Positions 32,778 through 46,300 of a DNA stretch of 64,000 nucleotides are shown here, piece by piece. The stretch is from Apus apus. Lineage: Eukaryota > Chordata > Aves > Apodiformes > Apodidae. The stretch covers positions 20,694,365 to 20,758,364 of the forward strand of contig NC_067293.1 in assembly GCF_020740795.1 (NCBI RefSeq). The letters run 5' to 3'. The notes beneath the pieces are model-generated. The model did not search any database and was not told where the DNA came from. It saw nothing but the letters and a program-made list of their open reading frames with translations. Position 1 is the first letter of the stretch, and every line of letters starts with the position of its first letter. The translations under genes were made by a program, and so were the position numbers.

Positions 32778-35700
32778 GGTCTAGGGTCCTGTGTCTAACG
32801 TCCAGAGTCTAGGGTTTAGGCTGTCGGCTTAAGGGTCTAGAGTTACGGGTCTAGGGTCTGGAGTACAGTGCCCAGGGTCAAGGTTCTAGTTTCTAGGGTC
32901 CAGTGTCTAGGATTAAGGGTCCAGGGTCTAGGGTTTACGATGTAGGCCTAAGGGTCTAGGGTTAAGGGTTTTGAGTCTGGAGTTAAGTGACCAGGGTCAA
33001 GGGTCCAGTGTCTATGGTCCAGTGTCTAGTGTTTAGACCGTAGGCTTAAGGGTCTATAGTTACGTGTCTGGGGTCTGGAGTTAAGTGCCCAGGGTCAAGG
33101 GTTTAGTATCGAGGGTCCAGTGTCTGGGGTTTAAGGTCCAGTGTCAAGGGTTTAGGTTTTAGTATCTAGGGTTTTGTTTGTTCTGTTTGTTCTGTTTGGT
33201 CTAGTGTCTAGGTTTTAGGATGTGAGCTTCAGGGTGTGCGGTCTGGAGTTAAGTGCCCAGGGTCTATGCTGTAGGGTCTAGGGTTTAGGCTGTAGGCCTA
33301 ACGGTATAGAGTTACGGGTTCAGGGTCTGGAGTTAAGTCTCCAGGTGTAAGGGTCTAGGGTTTAGTACCTAGTTTTTAGTGTCTAGGATCCAGTGTCTTG
33401 AATATAGTGTCTAGTGTTTAGGCTGTAGACTTAAGGGTCTAGTGTCTGGAGTTAAGTGCCCAAGGTCAAGGGTCTAGGGTCTAGTGTCTAGGGTTTAGGC
33501 TGTAGGTGTCCATGGTCAGGGGTGTAGGGTCTAGGGTAAAGAGTCAAAGGTCTATGGTCTAGGAATAAGGGGCAAGCATTTAGAGCCTAGGGTTAAGTTT
33601 CTAGTGTAAATGTCTAGAGTAAAAGGCCTAGGGTTAAGGCTCTAGGGTCTGGGGTTAAGGGTCTAGTGTTTAGGGTTTAGGTTGTAGGCGAAAGTGTCTA
33701 GAGTTTAGCGTCTAGGGTTAAGGGTCTAGGGTCTGGATTTTAGCGTCTAGGGTTAAGAGTCTAGGATAAATAGTCTAAGGTCTAGAGTCTATGAATAAGG
33801 GCCAAACATTTGGAGTCTAGGTTTGAGCTCCTAGTGTGAAATGTCGAGAGTAAAAGGCCTAGGGTTAATGCTGTAGGGCCTGGGGTTTAGTACCTAGGGT
33901 TAAGGGTCTAGGGTAAAGTGTCTGTGGTCTGGTGTCTAAGGTTTAGGCAGTAGGCTTAAGGGTCTCGGCTTAAGGGTCTAGGGTCTGGAGTAAAGTGCCC
34001 AGGGTGAAGGGTCTAGGGACTAGGGTTTAGTATCTAAGGTCCAGTGTCTGGGGTCTAGGGTCCAGTGTCTAGGGTTTATGCTGTAGGCTTAAGGGTCTTG
34101 AGTTAAAGGTCTTAGAGTTAAGCATCCAGGGTCAAGGGTCTAGGCTCTAGGGTTAAGGGTCTAGGATAAAGAGTCTAAGGACAACGGTCTAGGAATAAGG
34201 CCAAGCATTTAGATTCTAGGGTTGAGATGCTAGTGTAAAACATCTAGTGTCAAAGGCCTAGGGTTAAGGCTCTAGGGTTTAGTATATAGTATTAAGGGTC
34301 TATGGTCAAGTGTCTAGGGTTTAGGCTGTAGGCCTAAGGGTCTAGAGTTTAGAGTCTAGGGTTAAGGGTCTAAGTTCTGCAGTTAAGCATCCATGGTCAA
34401 GGCTGTAGGGTCTAGGGTAAAGAGTCAAAAGTCTACTGTCTAGGAATAAGGGCCAAGCATTTAGAGCCTAGGGTTAAGCTTCTAATGTAGATGTCTAGAG
34501 TAAAAGGCCTAGGGTTAAGGCTCTAGGGTTTAGTATCTAAGGTTAAGGGTCTATGGTCAAGTGTCTAGGGTTTAGGCTGTAGGCTTAAGGATCTAGAGGT
34601 TAGAGTCTAGGGTTAAGTGTATAAGATCTGCAGTTAAACATCCATGGTCAAGGGTGTAGGGTCTGGGGTAAAGGGTCAAAGGTCTACTGTCTAGGAATAA
34701 GGGCTAAGCATTTAGAGCCTAGGGTTAAGCTTCTAGTGTAAATGTCTAGAGTAAAAGGCCTAGGGTTAATGCTGTAGGTTCTAGGATTTAGTATCTAGGA
34801 TTAAGGGCCTATGGTTAAGTGTCTAGGGTCTAGTGTCTAGGGTTTAGTCTGTAGGCTTTAAGGGTCTAGAGTTTAGCGCATAGGGTAAGGGTCTATAGTA
34901 AAGAGTCTAAGATTTACGTCTAGGAATAAGGACCAAGTATTTAGAGTCTGGTGTTAAGATTCTAGTGTAAATGTCTAGAGTAACAGGCCTAGGGTTAAGG
35001 CTGTATGTTCTTTGGTTTAGTATCTAGGGTTAAGGGCCTAGGGTCCAGTGTCTACGGTCTACGGTTTAGAATCTAGGGTAAAGAACTGAGGGTCTAAGGT
35101 CTAGTGTCTAGGGTTTAGGCTGTGGGCTTAAGGGTCTAGACTTACGGGTTCAGGGTCTGGAGTGAAGTGCCCAGGGTCAAGGCTCTAAAGTTTAGGGTTT
35201 AGTAATGAGGGTTAACGGTCTAGTGTATAGGGTTTAGGATGTGGGCTTAAGGGTCTAGAGTTATGGGTCTATGGTCTAGAGATAAGTCCACAGGGTCAAG
35301 GGTCTAGGGTCTAGCGTCCAGTTTATAGGGTGCAGTGTCTAGGCTCCAGTGTCTAGGGTTTAGGCTGTAGGCTTCAGGGTCTTCAGTTACAGGTGTAGGG
35401 TCTGGATTTAAGTCACCAGGGTCAAGGCTCAAGGGTTTTAGCTTTTAGTATCCAGGGTTAAGGGTAGAGGGTCCAGTGTCTAGAGTCTAGTGTCTAGGGT
35501 TTAGGCTGTGGGCTTAAGGGTCTAGACACATGGGTCTAGGGTCTGGAGTTAAGTGCCCAGGGTGAAGGCTCTAGAGTCTAGGGTTTAGAATCTAGGGTAA
35601 ATACTTGAGGTTATAGGGTCTAGTGTCTAGGGTTTAAGCTGTGGGCTTAAGGGTCTAGAGTTAAGGGTCTAGGGTCTGGAGTTAAGTCAGTAGGGTCTAG

Positions 35701-37320
35701 GCTCTAGAGTCTATGGTGTAGTATCTATGGTTAAGGGTCTAGGGTCCAGTGTCTAGGGTCTAGGGTTTAGAATCTAGGGTAAAGACTTGAGGTTATAGGG
35801 TCTAGTGTCTAGGGTTTAGGGTGTAGGCTTCAGGGTCTACTGTTACAGGTGTAGGGTCTGAATTTAAGTCACCAGGGTCAAGGCTCAAGGGTCTAGCGTT
35901 TAGTATCTAGGTTTAAGGATAGAGGGTCCATTGTCTAGAGTCTAGTGTCTAGGGTTTAGGCTGTGGGTTTACGGGTCTAGAGTCACGGGTCTAGAGTCAA
36001 ATGTGAGGGTAAAGGGTCTAGGGTCTGGGGTTCAGTACTGAGGGTTAAGGGTCTAGTGTCTAGGGTTTAGGCTGTGGGCTTAAGGATCTAGAGTTACAGG
36101 TCTAGGGTTTGGATGTAAGTTACCAGGGTCAGGGCTCAAGGTTCTAGCATTTAGTATCTAGGATTAAGGGTAGAGGGTGCAGTGTCCAGGGTCAGTGTCC
36201 AAGATTTAGGCTGTGGGCTTAAGGTTCTGGAGTCATGGGTCTAGCGTCTGGAGTTAAGTGCGCCTGGTCAAGGGTCTAGGGTCCAGTGTCTAGGGTTTAG
36301 AATCTAGGGTAAAGAGCTGAGGGTCTAGGGTCTATTGTCTATGGTTTAGGCTGTGGGCTTAAGTGTCTAGACACAGGGGTCTTGGGTCTGGAGTTAAATT
36401 CCCAGGGTCAAGGGTGTAGGGTCTAGGGTTTAGTATCTAGGGTTAAGGGTAGAGGGTCCAGTGTCTAGGGTCTAGTGTCTAGGGTTTAGGCTGTGGGCTT
36501 AAGGGTCTAGACACATGGGTCTAGGGTCTGGAGTTACGTGCCCAGGGTGAAGGGTCTAGAGTCTAGGGTTAGGTATCCAGGGTTAAGGGTAGAGGGTCCA
36601 GTGTCTAGGATCTATTGTCTAGGGTTTAGACTGTGGGCTTAAAGGTCTAGAGTTATGGGTCTGGGGTCTGGAGTTAAGTGCGCATGGTGAAGGCTCTAGG
36701 GTCTAGGGTTTAGTGTCCAGGGTTAAGGGTTGAGGGTCCAGTGTCTAGGGTCTAGGATTTAAGCCGTGGGCTTAAGGGTCTAGAGTTATGGGTCTAGGGT
36801 CTAGAGATAAGTTCCCAGGGTCAAGGCTCTAGAGTCTATGGTTTAGTATCCAGGGTTAAGGGCAGAGGGTCCAGTTTATAGGCTCTAGTGTCTAGGATTT
36901 AGGCTGTGGGCTTAATGGTCTAGAGTTATTGGTCTAGGGTCTGGAGTTAAATGCCCAGGGTCAAGCCTCTAGGGTCTACATTTTAGTATAGAGGGTTAAG
37001 GGTCTTGTGTATAGGCTTTAGGATGTGGGCTTAAGGGTCTAGAGTTACGGGACTAGGGTTTAGAGATAAGTTCCCAGGGTGAAGGGTCTAGGGTCTAGTG
37101 TTTAGAATCTAGGGTAAAGAATTGAAGTTATAGGGTCTAGTATCTAGGGTTTAGGCTGTGGGCTGAAGGGTCTAGAGTCAGGGGTCTAGGGTCTGTAATT
37201 AAGTGCCCAGGGTCAAGGGACTAGGGACTAGGGTTTAGTATCTAGGGTCCAGTGTCAGGAGTCTAGGGTCCAGCGTCTAGGGTTTATGCCGTAGGCTTAA
37301 GGGTCTTGAGTTAAGGGTCT
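32778..37320 (+). repeat. Heptamer satellite, 91-bp-type with 250-bp patches
   Basis: The same family as 30.75-32.5 kb. Between about 33.5 and 35.0 kb a longer period appears. The mark CCAAGCATTTAGAGCC and its variants recur at 34201, 34453, 34704 and 34933, i.e. 252, 251 and 229 bp apart. A small (TTTGTTCTG)n expansion lies at 33177-33200. Confidence 0.92.
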
Positions 37321-40300
37321 CGGGTCTGTGGTCTAGGGTCCGAGGTCTAGGGTTAAGGGTCTAAGGCTAAGGGTCTAGGGTCCGCTGTCTTGGGTCTGCG
37401 GTCTAGGGTGCGTGGTCTAGGGTCAAGGGTCTAGGGATAAGTGTCTAGGGTTAAGGGTCTAGGGTGCACAGTCTAGGTTTAAGGGTCTAGGGTCAGTGGT
37501 ATAGGGTTAAGGGTCTAGGGTTAAGGGTTTAGGGTTCACGGTCAAGGGTCCGCGGTCTAGGGTTCGCTGTCTACGGTTAAGGGTCTAGGTTCCGCAGTCT
37601 AGGGTTAAGGGTATACGGTCTGCGGTCTAGGGTTAAGAGTCTAGGGACCGCGGTCTATGCTTAAGAGTCTAGGGCTAAAGGGTCTAGGGTTAAGGGTCTA
37701 GGATCCGCGGTCAAGGGTCAGCAGTATAGGGTCTGCGGTCTACGGTTAAGGGTCTCTGGTCCATGGTCTAGGGTTAAGGGTCTAGGGTTAAGGGTCTAGA
37801 GTCTGCGGTTTAGGGTTAAGGTTCTAGGGTTAAGGGTCTAGTGTCCACGGTCTAGGGTTAAGGGTCTAGGGATAAGGGTCTAGTGTTAAGAGTCTAGGGA
37901 TAAGGGTCTAGTGTTAAGGTACTAGGTTCTGCAGTCTAGAGTTAAGGGTGTAGGGTCCACGGTCTAGGTTTAAGGGTCTAGGCTCTGATGTCTAGGGTTA
38001 AGGGTCTAGGGTTAATGATCTACTGCTAAAAGGTCTAGGGTCCGCAGTCTAGGTTCCGCGGTATAGGGTCCGCGGTCTACGGTTAAGGGTCTAGGGTGCG
38101 CGGTCTAGTGTCCGCGGTCTGGCATCCTCGGTCTAGGTTTAAGGGGTCTAGGGATATGGGTCTAGGGTTAAGGGTTTAGGGCTAAAGGGTCTAGGGTCCA
38201 CGGTCAAGGGTTAAGGGTCTAGGGTTAAGGGTCGACGGTTAAGGGTCTACAGTCCACGGTCTATGGTTAAGGGTCTAGGGTTAAGGGTCTAGGGTACGTG
38301 GTCTAGGGTTGGGGGTCTAGGGTTACGTGTCTAGGGTCTGCGGTCTAGGGTTAAGGGTCTAGGGTTAAGGGTCTAATGTCTGCGGTTTATGGTCCGTGGT
38401 CTAGGGTTAAGAGTCTTTGGACCACGGTCTACGCTTAAGAGTCTAGGGCTAAAGGGTCTAGGGTTAAGGGTCTAGGGTCCACTGTCAAGGGTCTGTGGTC
38501 AAGGATCCATAGTATAGGGTCTGCAGGTTAAGGGTCTTGGGTCCGTGGTCTAGGGTTAAGGGTCTAGAGTCTGCGGTTTAGGGTTAAGGTTCTAGGGTTA
38601 CGGGTCTAGGGTTAAGGGTGTAGGGTCCGCGGTCTAGTGTTAAGGGTCTAGGGTCTAGGGTTAAGCATCTAGGGTTAAGGGTCTAGGTTTAAAGGTCTAG
38701 GGTCCGATGTCTAGGGTTAAGTGTCTAGGCTTAAGGGTCTAGGGTCTGCCATCTAGGGACCGCGGTCTAGGGTTAAGGGGCTAGGGTTAAAGGGCTAGGG
38801 TTAAGGGTCTAGGGTCCGCAGTCTACAGTTAAGGGTCCTGGCTTTAGGGTCTAGGGCTAAAGGGTCTAGGGTCCACCGTCTAGGATCCACGGTCTACGGT
38901 TAAGAGTCTAATGCTAAGGTACTAGGGTCCACGGCCTAGGTTTGAGGGTCTAGGGTTAAGGGTCAAGCTTCCATGATCTAGGGATAAGGTTCTAGGGTTA
39001 AGGGTCTACGGTCCACGGTCTAGGTTCTGTGGTCTAGGGTTAAGATTCTAGGGTCCGCGGTCTAGGGATTGCAGTCTAGGGTTAAGGGTCTAGGGTTAAG
39101 TGTTTATGGCCCACAATCAAGTTAAGGGTCAAGTGTTAAGAGTCTAGGGTCCGGTGTGTAGGGTCCGTGGTCTATGGTTAAGTGTCTAGGGTGCACATTC
39201 TAGGGTCCGCGGTCTAGAGTTAAGAGTCTAGGGTCCACGGTCTAGGGTTAAAGGTCTAGGGTCTGCGGTGTAGGGTTAAGGGTATATTCTTTAGGGTCTA
39301 GGGCTAAAGGGTCTATGGTCCACCGTTTAGGATCCGCGGTCTAGGGTTAAGAGTCTAGGGCTAAGGTACTAGGGTCCGTGGCCTAGGTTTGAGGGTCTAG
39401 GGTTAAGGGTCAAGCTTCCATGGTCTAGGGATAAGGTTCTAGGGTTAAGGGTCTAGGGCTAAGGGTCTAGGGTCTGCAGTCTAGTGTTAAGGGTCTAGTG
39501 TCCGTGGTTTAGGGGAAGGGTCCAGTGTTAACGGTCTAGGACTAAAGGCTCTAGGGTCCACGGTCTAGGGCCCGCGGTCTACGTTTAAGGGTCTAGGGTG
39601 CGCAATCTACCGTCCGGGGTTTAGGGTTAAGGATCTAAGGTTAAGCATCTCGGGCAAAGTTTCTAGGGTCCGGGGTCTAGGGTTAAGGGTTTAGGTTTAA
39701 GGGTCTAGTGTCCGCGGTCTAAGATTAAGGGTCTAGGGTTAAGGGTATGGTGTCCGCGGTCTAGAGTTATGGGTCTAGTGTCCACGGTCAATGGTACGTG
39801 GTCTAGGGTCCGCGGTCTAGGGTTAAGGGTCTAGGGATAAGGGTCTAGGGATAAGGGTCAAGCTTCCGTGGTCTAGGGATAAGGGTCTAGGGTTAAGGGT
39901 CTAGAGTCTGCAGTCTAGGGTTAAGGGTCTAGGGTTAATTGTTTAGGGTCTGCTGTCTAGGGCCCGCGGTCTACGGTTAAGTTTCTAGGGTGTGCGGTCT
40001 AGGGTCCGCGGTCTAGGGTTAAGGGTCTAGGGTTAAGGGTCTAGAATCTGCGGTCTAGGTTCTGTGGTCTAGGGTTAAGAGTCTATGGTCCACCGTCTAG
40101 GGACCGCTGTCTAGGGTTAAAAATTTAGGGTTAAGGGTCTAGGGTTACGGGTCTATGGTTAAGGGCCTAGGGTCCGCGTTTTAGGGTCCGTGGTAAAAGG
40201 TTAAGGGTCTAAGGTTAAGGGTCTAGGGCTAAAGGGTCTAGGGTCCACGGTCTAGGGCCCGCAATCTAGGGTTAAGCGTCTAGGGTGCGCTGTCTAGGGT

Positions 40301-43300
40301 TAAGGATCTAGGGTCCGCGGTCTGGGGTTAAGGGTCAAGTGTTAAGAGTCTAGGGTCCTGTGTCTAGGGTCCGCGGTCCAGGGTGAAGTGTCTAGGGTTA
40401 AGGGTCCAGAGTCCACGGTCTAGGTGCTGTGGTCTAGGGTTAAGAGTCTAGGATCTGCAGTCTAGGCTTAAGAGTCTAGGGTCAAGGGTCTAGGGTCCGC
40501 GGTCTAGAGTTAAGGGTCTAGGGTCCACGGTCTAGGTTTAAGGGTCTAGGTTTAAAGGTCTAGGGTCTGCGGTGTAGGGTTAAGGGTATAGGGTTAAGAG
40601 TCTAGCAATAAAGGTCTAGGGTTAAGGGTCAAGCTTCCGTGGTCTAGGGATAAGGGTGTAGGGTTAAGGGTCTAGAGTCTGCAGTCTAGTGTTAAGGGTC
40701 TACGGTTAAGTGTCTAGAGTGCTGCTCAGTCTAGGGTTAAGGGTCGAGGGTCCGCGGTCTAGGTTTAAGGGTCTAGGTTTAAAGGTCTAGGGTCCGCGGT
40801 CTTGGCACCGCGGTCTAGAGTTAAGGGTCTAGGCTTAAGCATCAGGGGTCCACGGTCTAGGGTTAAGGGTCTAGGATTAAGCGTCAGGGGTCCGCGGTCT
40901 AGGGTTAAGGGTCTAGGATTAAGAGTCTAGGGTCCACAGTCTAGGGTTAAGGGTTTAGGGTCCGCGGTCTAGGCAATGCGGTATAGGGTTAAGGGTCTAG
41001 TCTTAAGTGTCAGGGGTCCACAGTCTAGGGTTAAGGGTCTAGGGTAAAAGGGTCTAGGGTTAAGGGTCTAGGGTCCACGGTCTAGGGTTAAGGGTCTAGT
41101 GTCCTCATTCTAGGGTTAAGTGTCTAGGGTTAAGGGTCAAGGGTCCGCCGTCTATGGTCCGCGGTCTAGGGTTAAGGGTCTAGTGTCCGCGGTCTAGGGT
41201 TAAGGGTCTAGGGTTAAGGGTCTAGGGTTAAGGGTCTAGGGTCAGTGGTCTGGGGTTAAGTGTCTAGGCATAAGGATTTAGGGTTAAGGGTCTAGGGTTA
41301 AGGGTCTAGGGTCCACTGTCTATGGTTATGGGTGTAGGGTCTGCTGTCTAGGGTGAAGGGGTTTAGGGTTAACGGTCTAGGGTCCGCTATCTAGGTTTAA
41401 GGGTCTGCTGTCTAGGGTTAATGGTCTAGGTTTAAGGGTCTAGGGTTAAGGCTCAAGGGTCCGCTGTCTAGGGTTAAGGGTCTAGGGTCGGCTGTCTATG
41501 GTTAAGGGTCTAGAGTTAAGGGTCTAGGGTCCGCTCTCTAGGGTCCGCTGTCTATGGTTATGGGTCTAGGGTCTGTTGTCTAGGGTTAAGGGGTCTAGGG
41601 TTAAGAGTCTAGGGTCTGCTATGTAGGGTTAAGTGACTAGGGTTGAAGGTGAAGTGTTTGCTGTCTAGGGTTAAGGGTCTAGAGTCCGCTGTCTAGGGTT
41701 ATGGGTCTAGGGATAAGGGTCTAGGGTTAAGGGTCTAGGGTTAAGGGTCTAGGGTTAAGGTCTAGGGTTAAGATTGTAGGGTTAAGGGTCTGGTGTCCGC
41801 TGTCTACGGTTAAGGGTCTAGGGTTATGGGTCTAGGGTTAAGGGTTTAGGGTCTGCTGTCTGTGGTTAAGGGTCTAGGGTCCACTGTCTAGGGTTAAGGG
41901 TCTAGGGTCCGATGTCTAGGGTTAAGGGTCTATGGTCTGCTGTGTAGGGTTAAGGATCTAGGGTTAAGTGTCTAGGGTATGCTGTCTAGGGTTAAGAGTC
42001 TAGGGTTAAGGCTCTAGGGTCCGCTGTCTAGGGTTATGGGTCTCGGGTTAAGGTTCTAGGGTTAAGGGTCTAGGGTCCGCTGTCTAGGTTTAATTGTCTA
42101 GGGTTAAAAGTCTAGGTTCTGCTATCTAGGGTCCGCTGTCTAGGGTTAAGGGTTTAGGGTCCTCTGTCTAGGGTCCGCTGTCTATGGTTATGGGTCTAAG
42201 TTCTGCTGTCTAGGGTTCAGGGGTCTAGGGTTAATGGTCTAGGGTCCTCTATCTAGGGTTAACGGTCCAGGGTTCACTGTCTAGGGTTAAGGGTTCAGGG
42301 TCCGCTCTCTAGGGTTAAGGGCCTAGGGTTAAGTGTCTAAGGTTAACGGTCTAGGTTTTAAGGTCTAGGGTCCGCTCTCTAGCGTTAAGGGTCTAGGGTT
42401 TGCTGTCTAGAGTTAAAGGTACAGGGTTAAGGGTCTAGGGTCCTCTGTCTAGGTTTAAGGGTATTGGGTTAACGGTATAGGATTAAGGGTCTAGGGTCCG
42501 CTGTCTAGGGTTAAGGGTCTAGGTTTAAGGGTCGAGAGTTAAGGGTCTAGGTTCCGCTGTCTAGGGTCTGCTGTCTACGGTTAAGGGTCTAGGGTTAAGG
42601 GCATAGGGTTAAGGGTCTAGGGTCCACTGTCTAGGGTTAAGGGTCTATGTTCTGCTGTCTAGGGTTAAGAGTCTAGGGTTAAGGGTCTGTGTTCCACTGT
42701 CTACGGTTAAGGGTCTAGGGTTAAGGGTCGAGGGTTGAGGGTCTAGTGTCTGCTGTCTAGGGTTAATTGTCTAGGGTTAAAGGTCTAGGGTTCACTGTCT
42801 AGAGTTAAGGGTCTAGGGTCCGCTGTCTAGGGTAAAGGGTCTACAATTAAGGGCCTAGGGTCCGCTGTCTAGGGTTAATTGTCTAGGGTTAAAGGTCTAG
42901 GGTTCACTGTCTAGTGTTAAGGGTTTAGGGTCGGCTGTCTAGGGTTAAGCGTCTAGGGTTAAGGTCCTAGGGTCCGCTGTCTAGAGTTTACGGTCTAGGA
43001 TTAAGTGTCTAAGGTTCTCAATCTAGGGTCCGCTGTCTACGGTTAAGGGTCTAAGGTTAAGGGTCTAGGTTTAAGGGTGTAGGGTCCACTGTCTAGGGTT
43101 ATGGGTCTACGGTTATGGGTCTAGGATTATGGGTCTAGTGTTAAGGGTCTAGGGTTAAGGGTCTAGGTTAAAGGGTCTAGGGTTAAGGGTGTAGGGTTCG
43201 ATGTCTAAGGTTAAGGTTCTAGGGTTAAGGGTCTAGAATCCGCTGTCTAGGGTTCGCTGTGTAATTTTATGCGTCTAGGGTTAAGTGTCTAGAATTAAGG

Positions 43301-46300
43301 GTGTAGAGTCTGCTGTCTAGGGTTAATGGTATTGACTTAAGGGTCTAGGGTCCACTGTCTAGGTTTAATGGTCTGGGGTTAAAGGTCTAGGGTTCTCTGT
43401 CTAAGGTTAAGGGTCTAGGGTTAAGGGTCTAGGTTTAAGGGTCTAGGGTCCGCTGTCTACGGTTAAGGGTCTAGGGTCCACTGTCTAGGGTCCGCTGTCT
43501 ATGTTTAAGGGTCTAGGGTTATGGGTCTAGAATCTGCTGTCTAGGGTTAAGCGTGTAGGTTTAAGGGTCTAGGGTCTGCTGTCTAGGGTTAAGGGTCTAG
43601 GGTTATGGGTCTACGGATATGGGTCTAGGGTCTGCTGTATAGGGTTAAGCATCTAGGGTTAAGGGTCTAGGGTTAAGGGTCTAGGGTCTGAGGTCTAGGG
43701 TCTCAGGTCTAGGGTTAAGAGTCTAGCGTCCGCGGTTTTGGTTAAGGGTTTAGGGTCCGCGGTCTAGGGTTAAGGGTCTAGGGTTAAGGATCTAGGTTCT
43801 GCTGTCTATGGTTAAGGGTCTAGCGTTAAGGCTCTAGGGTTCACTGTCTAGGGTTAAGGGTCTACGGTTAAGAGTCTATTGTCCACTATCTACGGTTAAG
43901 TGTCTAGGGCCCGCTGTCTAGGGTTAAGGGTCTAGGGTCTGAGGTCTAGGGTCTGAGGTCTAGGGTTAAGAGTCTAGCGTCCGCGGTTTTGGTTAAGGGT
44001 TTAGGGTCCGCGGTCTAGGGTTAAGGGTATATGGTTAAGGGTCTAGGGTTAAAGGTCTAGGGTTAAGGGTCTAGGCTTAAGGCTCTAGGGTCTGCGGTCT
44101 AGGGTTAAGGGTCTAGGGTTAAGGGTCTAGGGTCCTCCGTCTAGGGTTAAGTGTATACCGTCTGCAGTCTAGGGTTGAGGGTCTAAGGTCCGCGGTCTAG
44201 GGTTAATGGTCTAGGGTTAAGGTTCTAGGGTCCGCCGTCTAGGGTTAACAGTCTAGTGTTAAGGGTCTAAGGCTAAGGATCTAGGGTCCGTGGTCTAGGG
44301 TTAAGGCTCTAGGGTTAAGTGTCTAGGGTCCGCTGTCTATGGTTAAGGGTGTAGTTTTAAGGGTCTAGGATCCACTCTCTAAGGTTAAGGGTCGAGGGTT
44401 AAGGGTCTAGGGTTACGGGTCTATTGTCTGCTGTCTAGGGTTAATGTTCTAGGGTTAAGGGTCAAGTGTCCGCTGTTTAGGGATAAGGGTCCAGGGTTAA
44501 GGGTCTAGGGTCCGCAGTCTAGAAAAAGGGTCTAGGGATAAGGGTCTAGGGTTCAGGGTCTAAGGTTAAGTGTCTGTGGTCTAGGGTTAAGGCTCTACAG
44601 TTAAGGATCTAGGGTTAAAAGTCTAGGGTCTGCGGTCGAAGGTTAAGGGTCTAGGGTTAAGAGTCTAGGGTTAAGGGTCTAGTGTCTGCGGTCTAGGATT
44701 AAGGGTCTAGGGTCCACGGTCTAGGGTTAAGGGTTTAGGGTCTGCGGTCTAGGGTTAAGGGTCTAGGGTGTGCGGTCTATGGTCCGAGGTCAAAGTTTAA
44801 GGGTCTAGGGTCCGCGGTCTAGAAATAAGGGTCTAGGGATAAGGGTCTAGGGTTCAGGGTCTAGGGTTCGGGGTCTAGGGTTCGGTGTCTGTGGTCTATG
44901 GTTAAGGCTCTAGGGTTAAGGATTTAGGGTTAAGAGTCTAGGGTCCGTGGTCTAAGGTTAAGGGTCTAGGGTTAAGGGTCTAGGGTAACAGGTCTAGGGT
45001 TAAGGGTCTAGGGTAACGAGTTTAGGGTACGTAGCCTAGAGTTAATGGTATATGGCTAAGGGTCTAGGGTCCACGGTCCAGGGTCAGAGGTCTAGGGTCA
45101 AGGGTGTAGGGTCCGCATTCCAGGGTGCGAGGTATAGGGTTAACTGTCTAGGGTCTGCGGTCTAGGTTTAAGGGTCTAGGTTTAAGGGTCTCGTGTTAAG
45201 GGTCTAGGGTCAGCAATCTGTGTTTAAGGGTCTAGGGTAACGGGTTTAGGGTCCGTGGTCTAGGGTTAAGGGTATAAGGTTAAGGGTCTCGGGTCCACAT
45301 TCTAGGGTCCGCGGTCTATGTTCCACGTTCTAGGGTTAAGGGTCTAGGGTCCGCGGTCAAGGTTTAAGGGTCTAGCGTCCGTGATTTAGAAATAAGGGTC
45401 TAGGGATAAGGGTCTAGGGATAAGGGTCTAGGGTCCACGGTCTATGCTAAAGGGTCTAGGGTTAAGGGTCTAGGGTTAAGGGTCTAGGGGCTGCGGTCTT
45501 GGGTAAAGGGTCTAGGGTCAGTGGTCTAGGGTAAAAGGTCTAGGGATAAGGTCTATTGTTAAGGGTCTAGGGTTAAAGATCTAGGCTAAGGGTCCAGGGT
45601 CTGCGGTCTAGGGTTAAGGGTCTAGGGTCCACGGTTTAGAGTCTGCAGTCTAGGATCAGCGGTCTACGGTTAAGGGTCTACAGTCCGCGGTCTATGGTCC
45701 ACAGTTTAGATTTTAGGGTCTAAGGTTAATGGTCTCGGGGCTGCGTTCTCGGGTTAAAAGTCTAGGGTCCCTGATCTAGGCTTAAAGGTCTAGGTTGAAG
45801 GGTCTAGGGTGAAGGGTCTAAGGACCGCGGTCTAGGATTAAAAGTCTAGGGTCCGTGGTCTAGGGTAAAAGGCCTAGGTTGAAGGGTCTAGGGTTAAGCT
45901 TCTAGGGCCAAGCATCTAGGGCCAAGCATCTAGGGTCAAAGGTCCAGGGTCAAGGGCCTAGGGTCAAGGGTCCAGGGTCCGTGGTCTAGGGTTAAGTGTC
46001 CAGGCTTAAGAGTCTAGACTTAAGGGTCTATGGTTAAGGGTCTAGGATTAAGGGTCTAGGATTAAGGTCTAGGATCCGCGGTCTAGGGTTAAGGGTCTAG
46101 GGTTAAGGGTCTAGGGCCCGTGGTATAGGGTTTAGGGTCTAGGGTTTAGGGTCTAGGGTTAAGGGTCTAGGGTTAAGGGTCTAGTGTCCATGGTCTGCGG
46201 TTAAGGGTCTAGGGTTAAGGGTCTCGGGTCAGCAATCTATGTTTAAAGGTCTAAGGTTAAGGGTCTAGGTTTAAGGGTCTAGGGTGTGTGGTCTAGGGTC

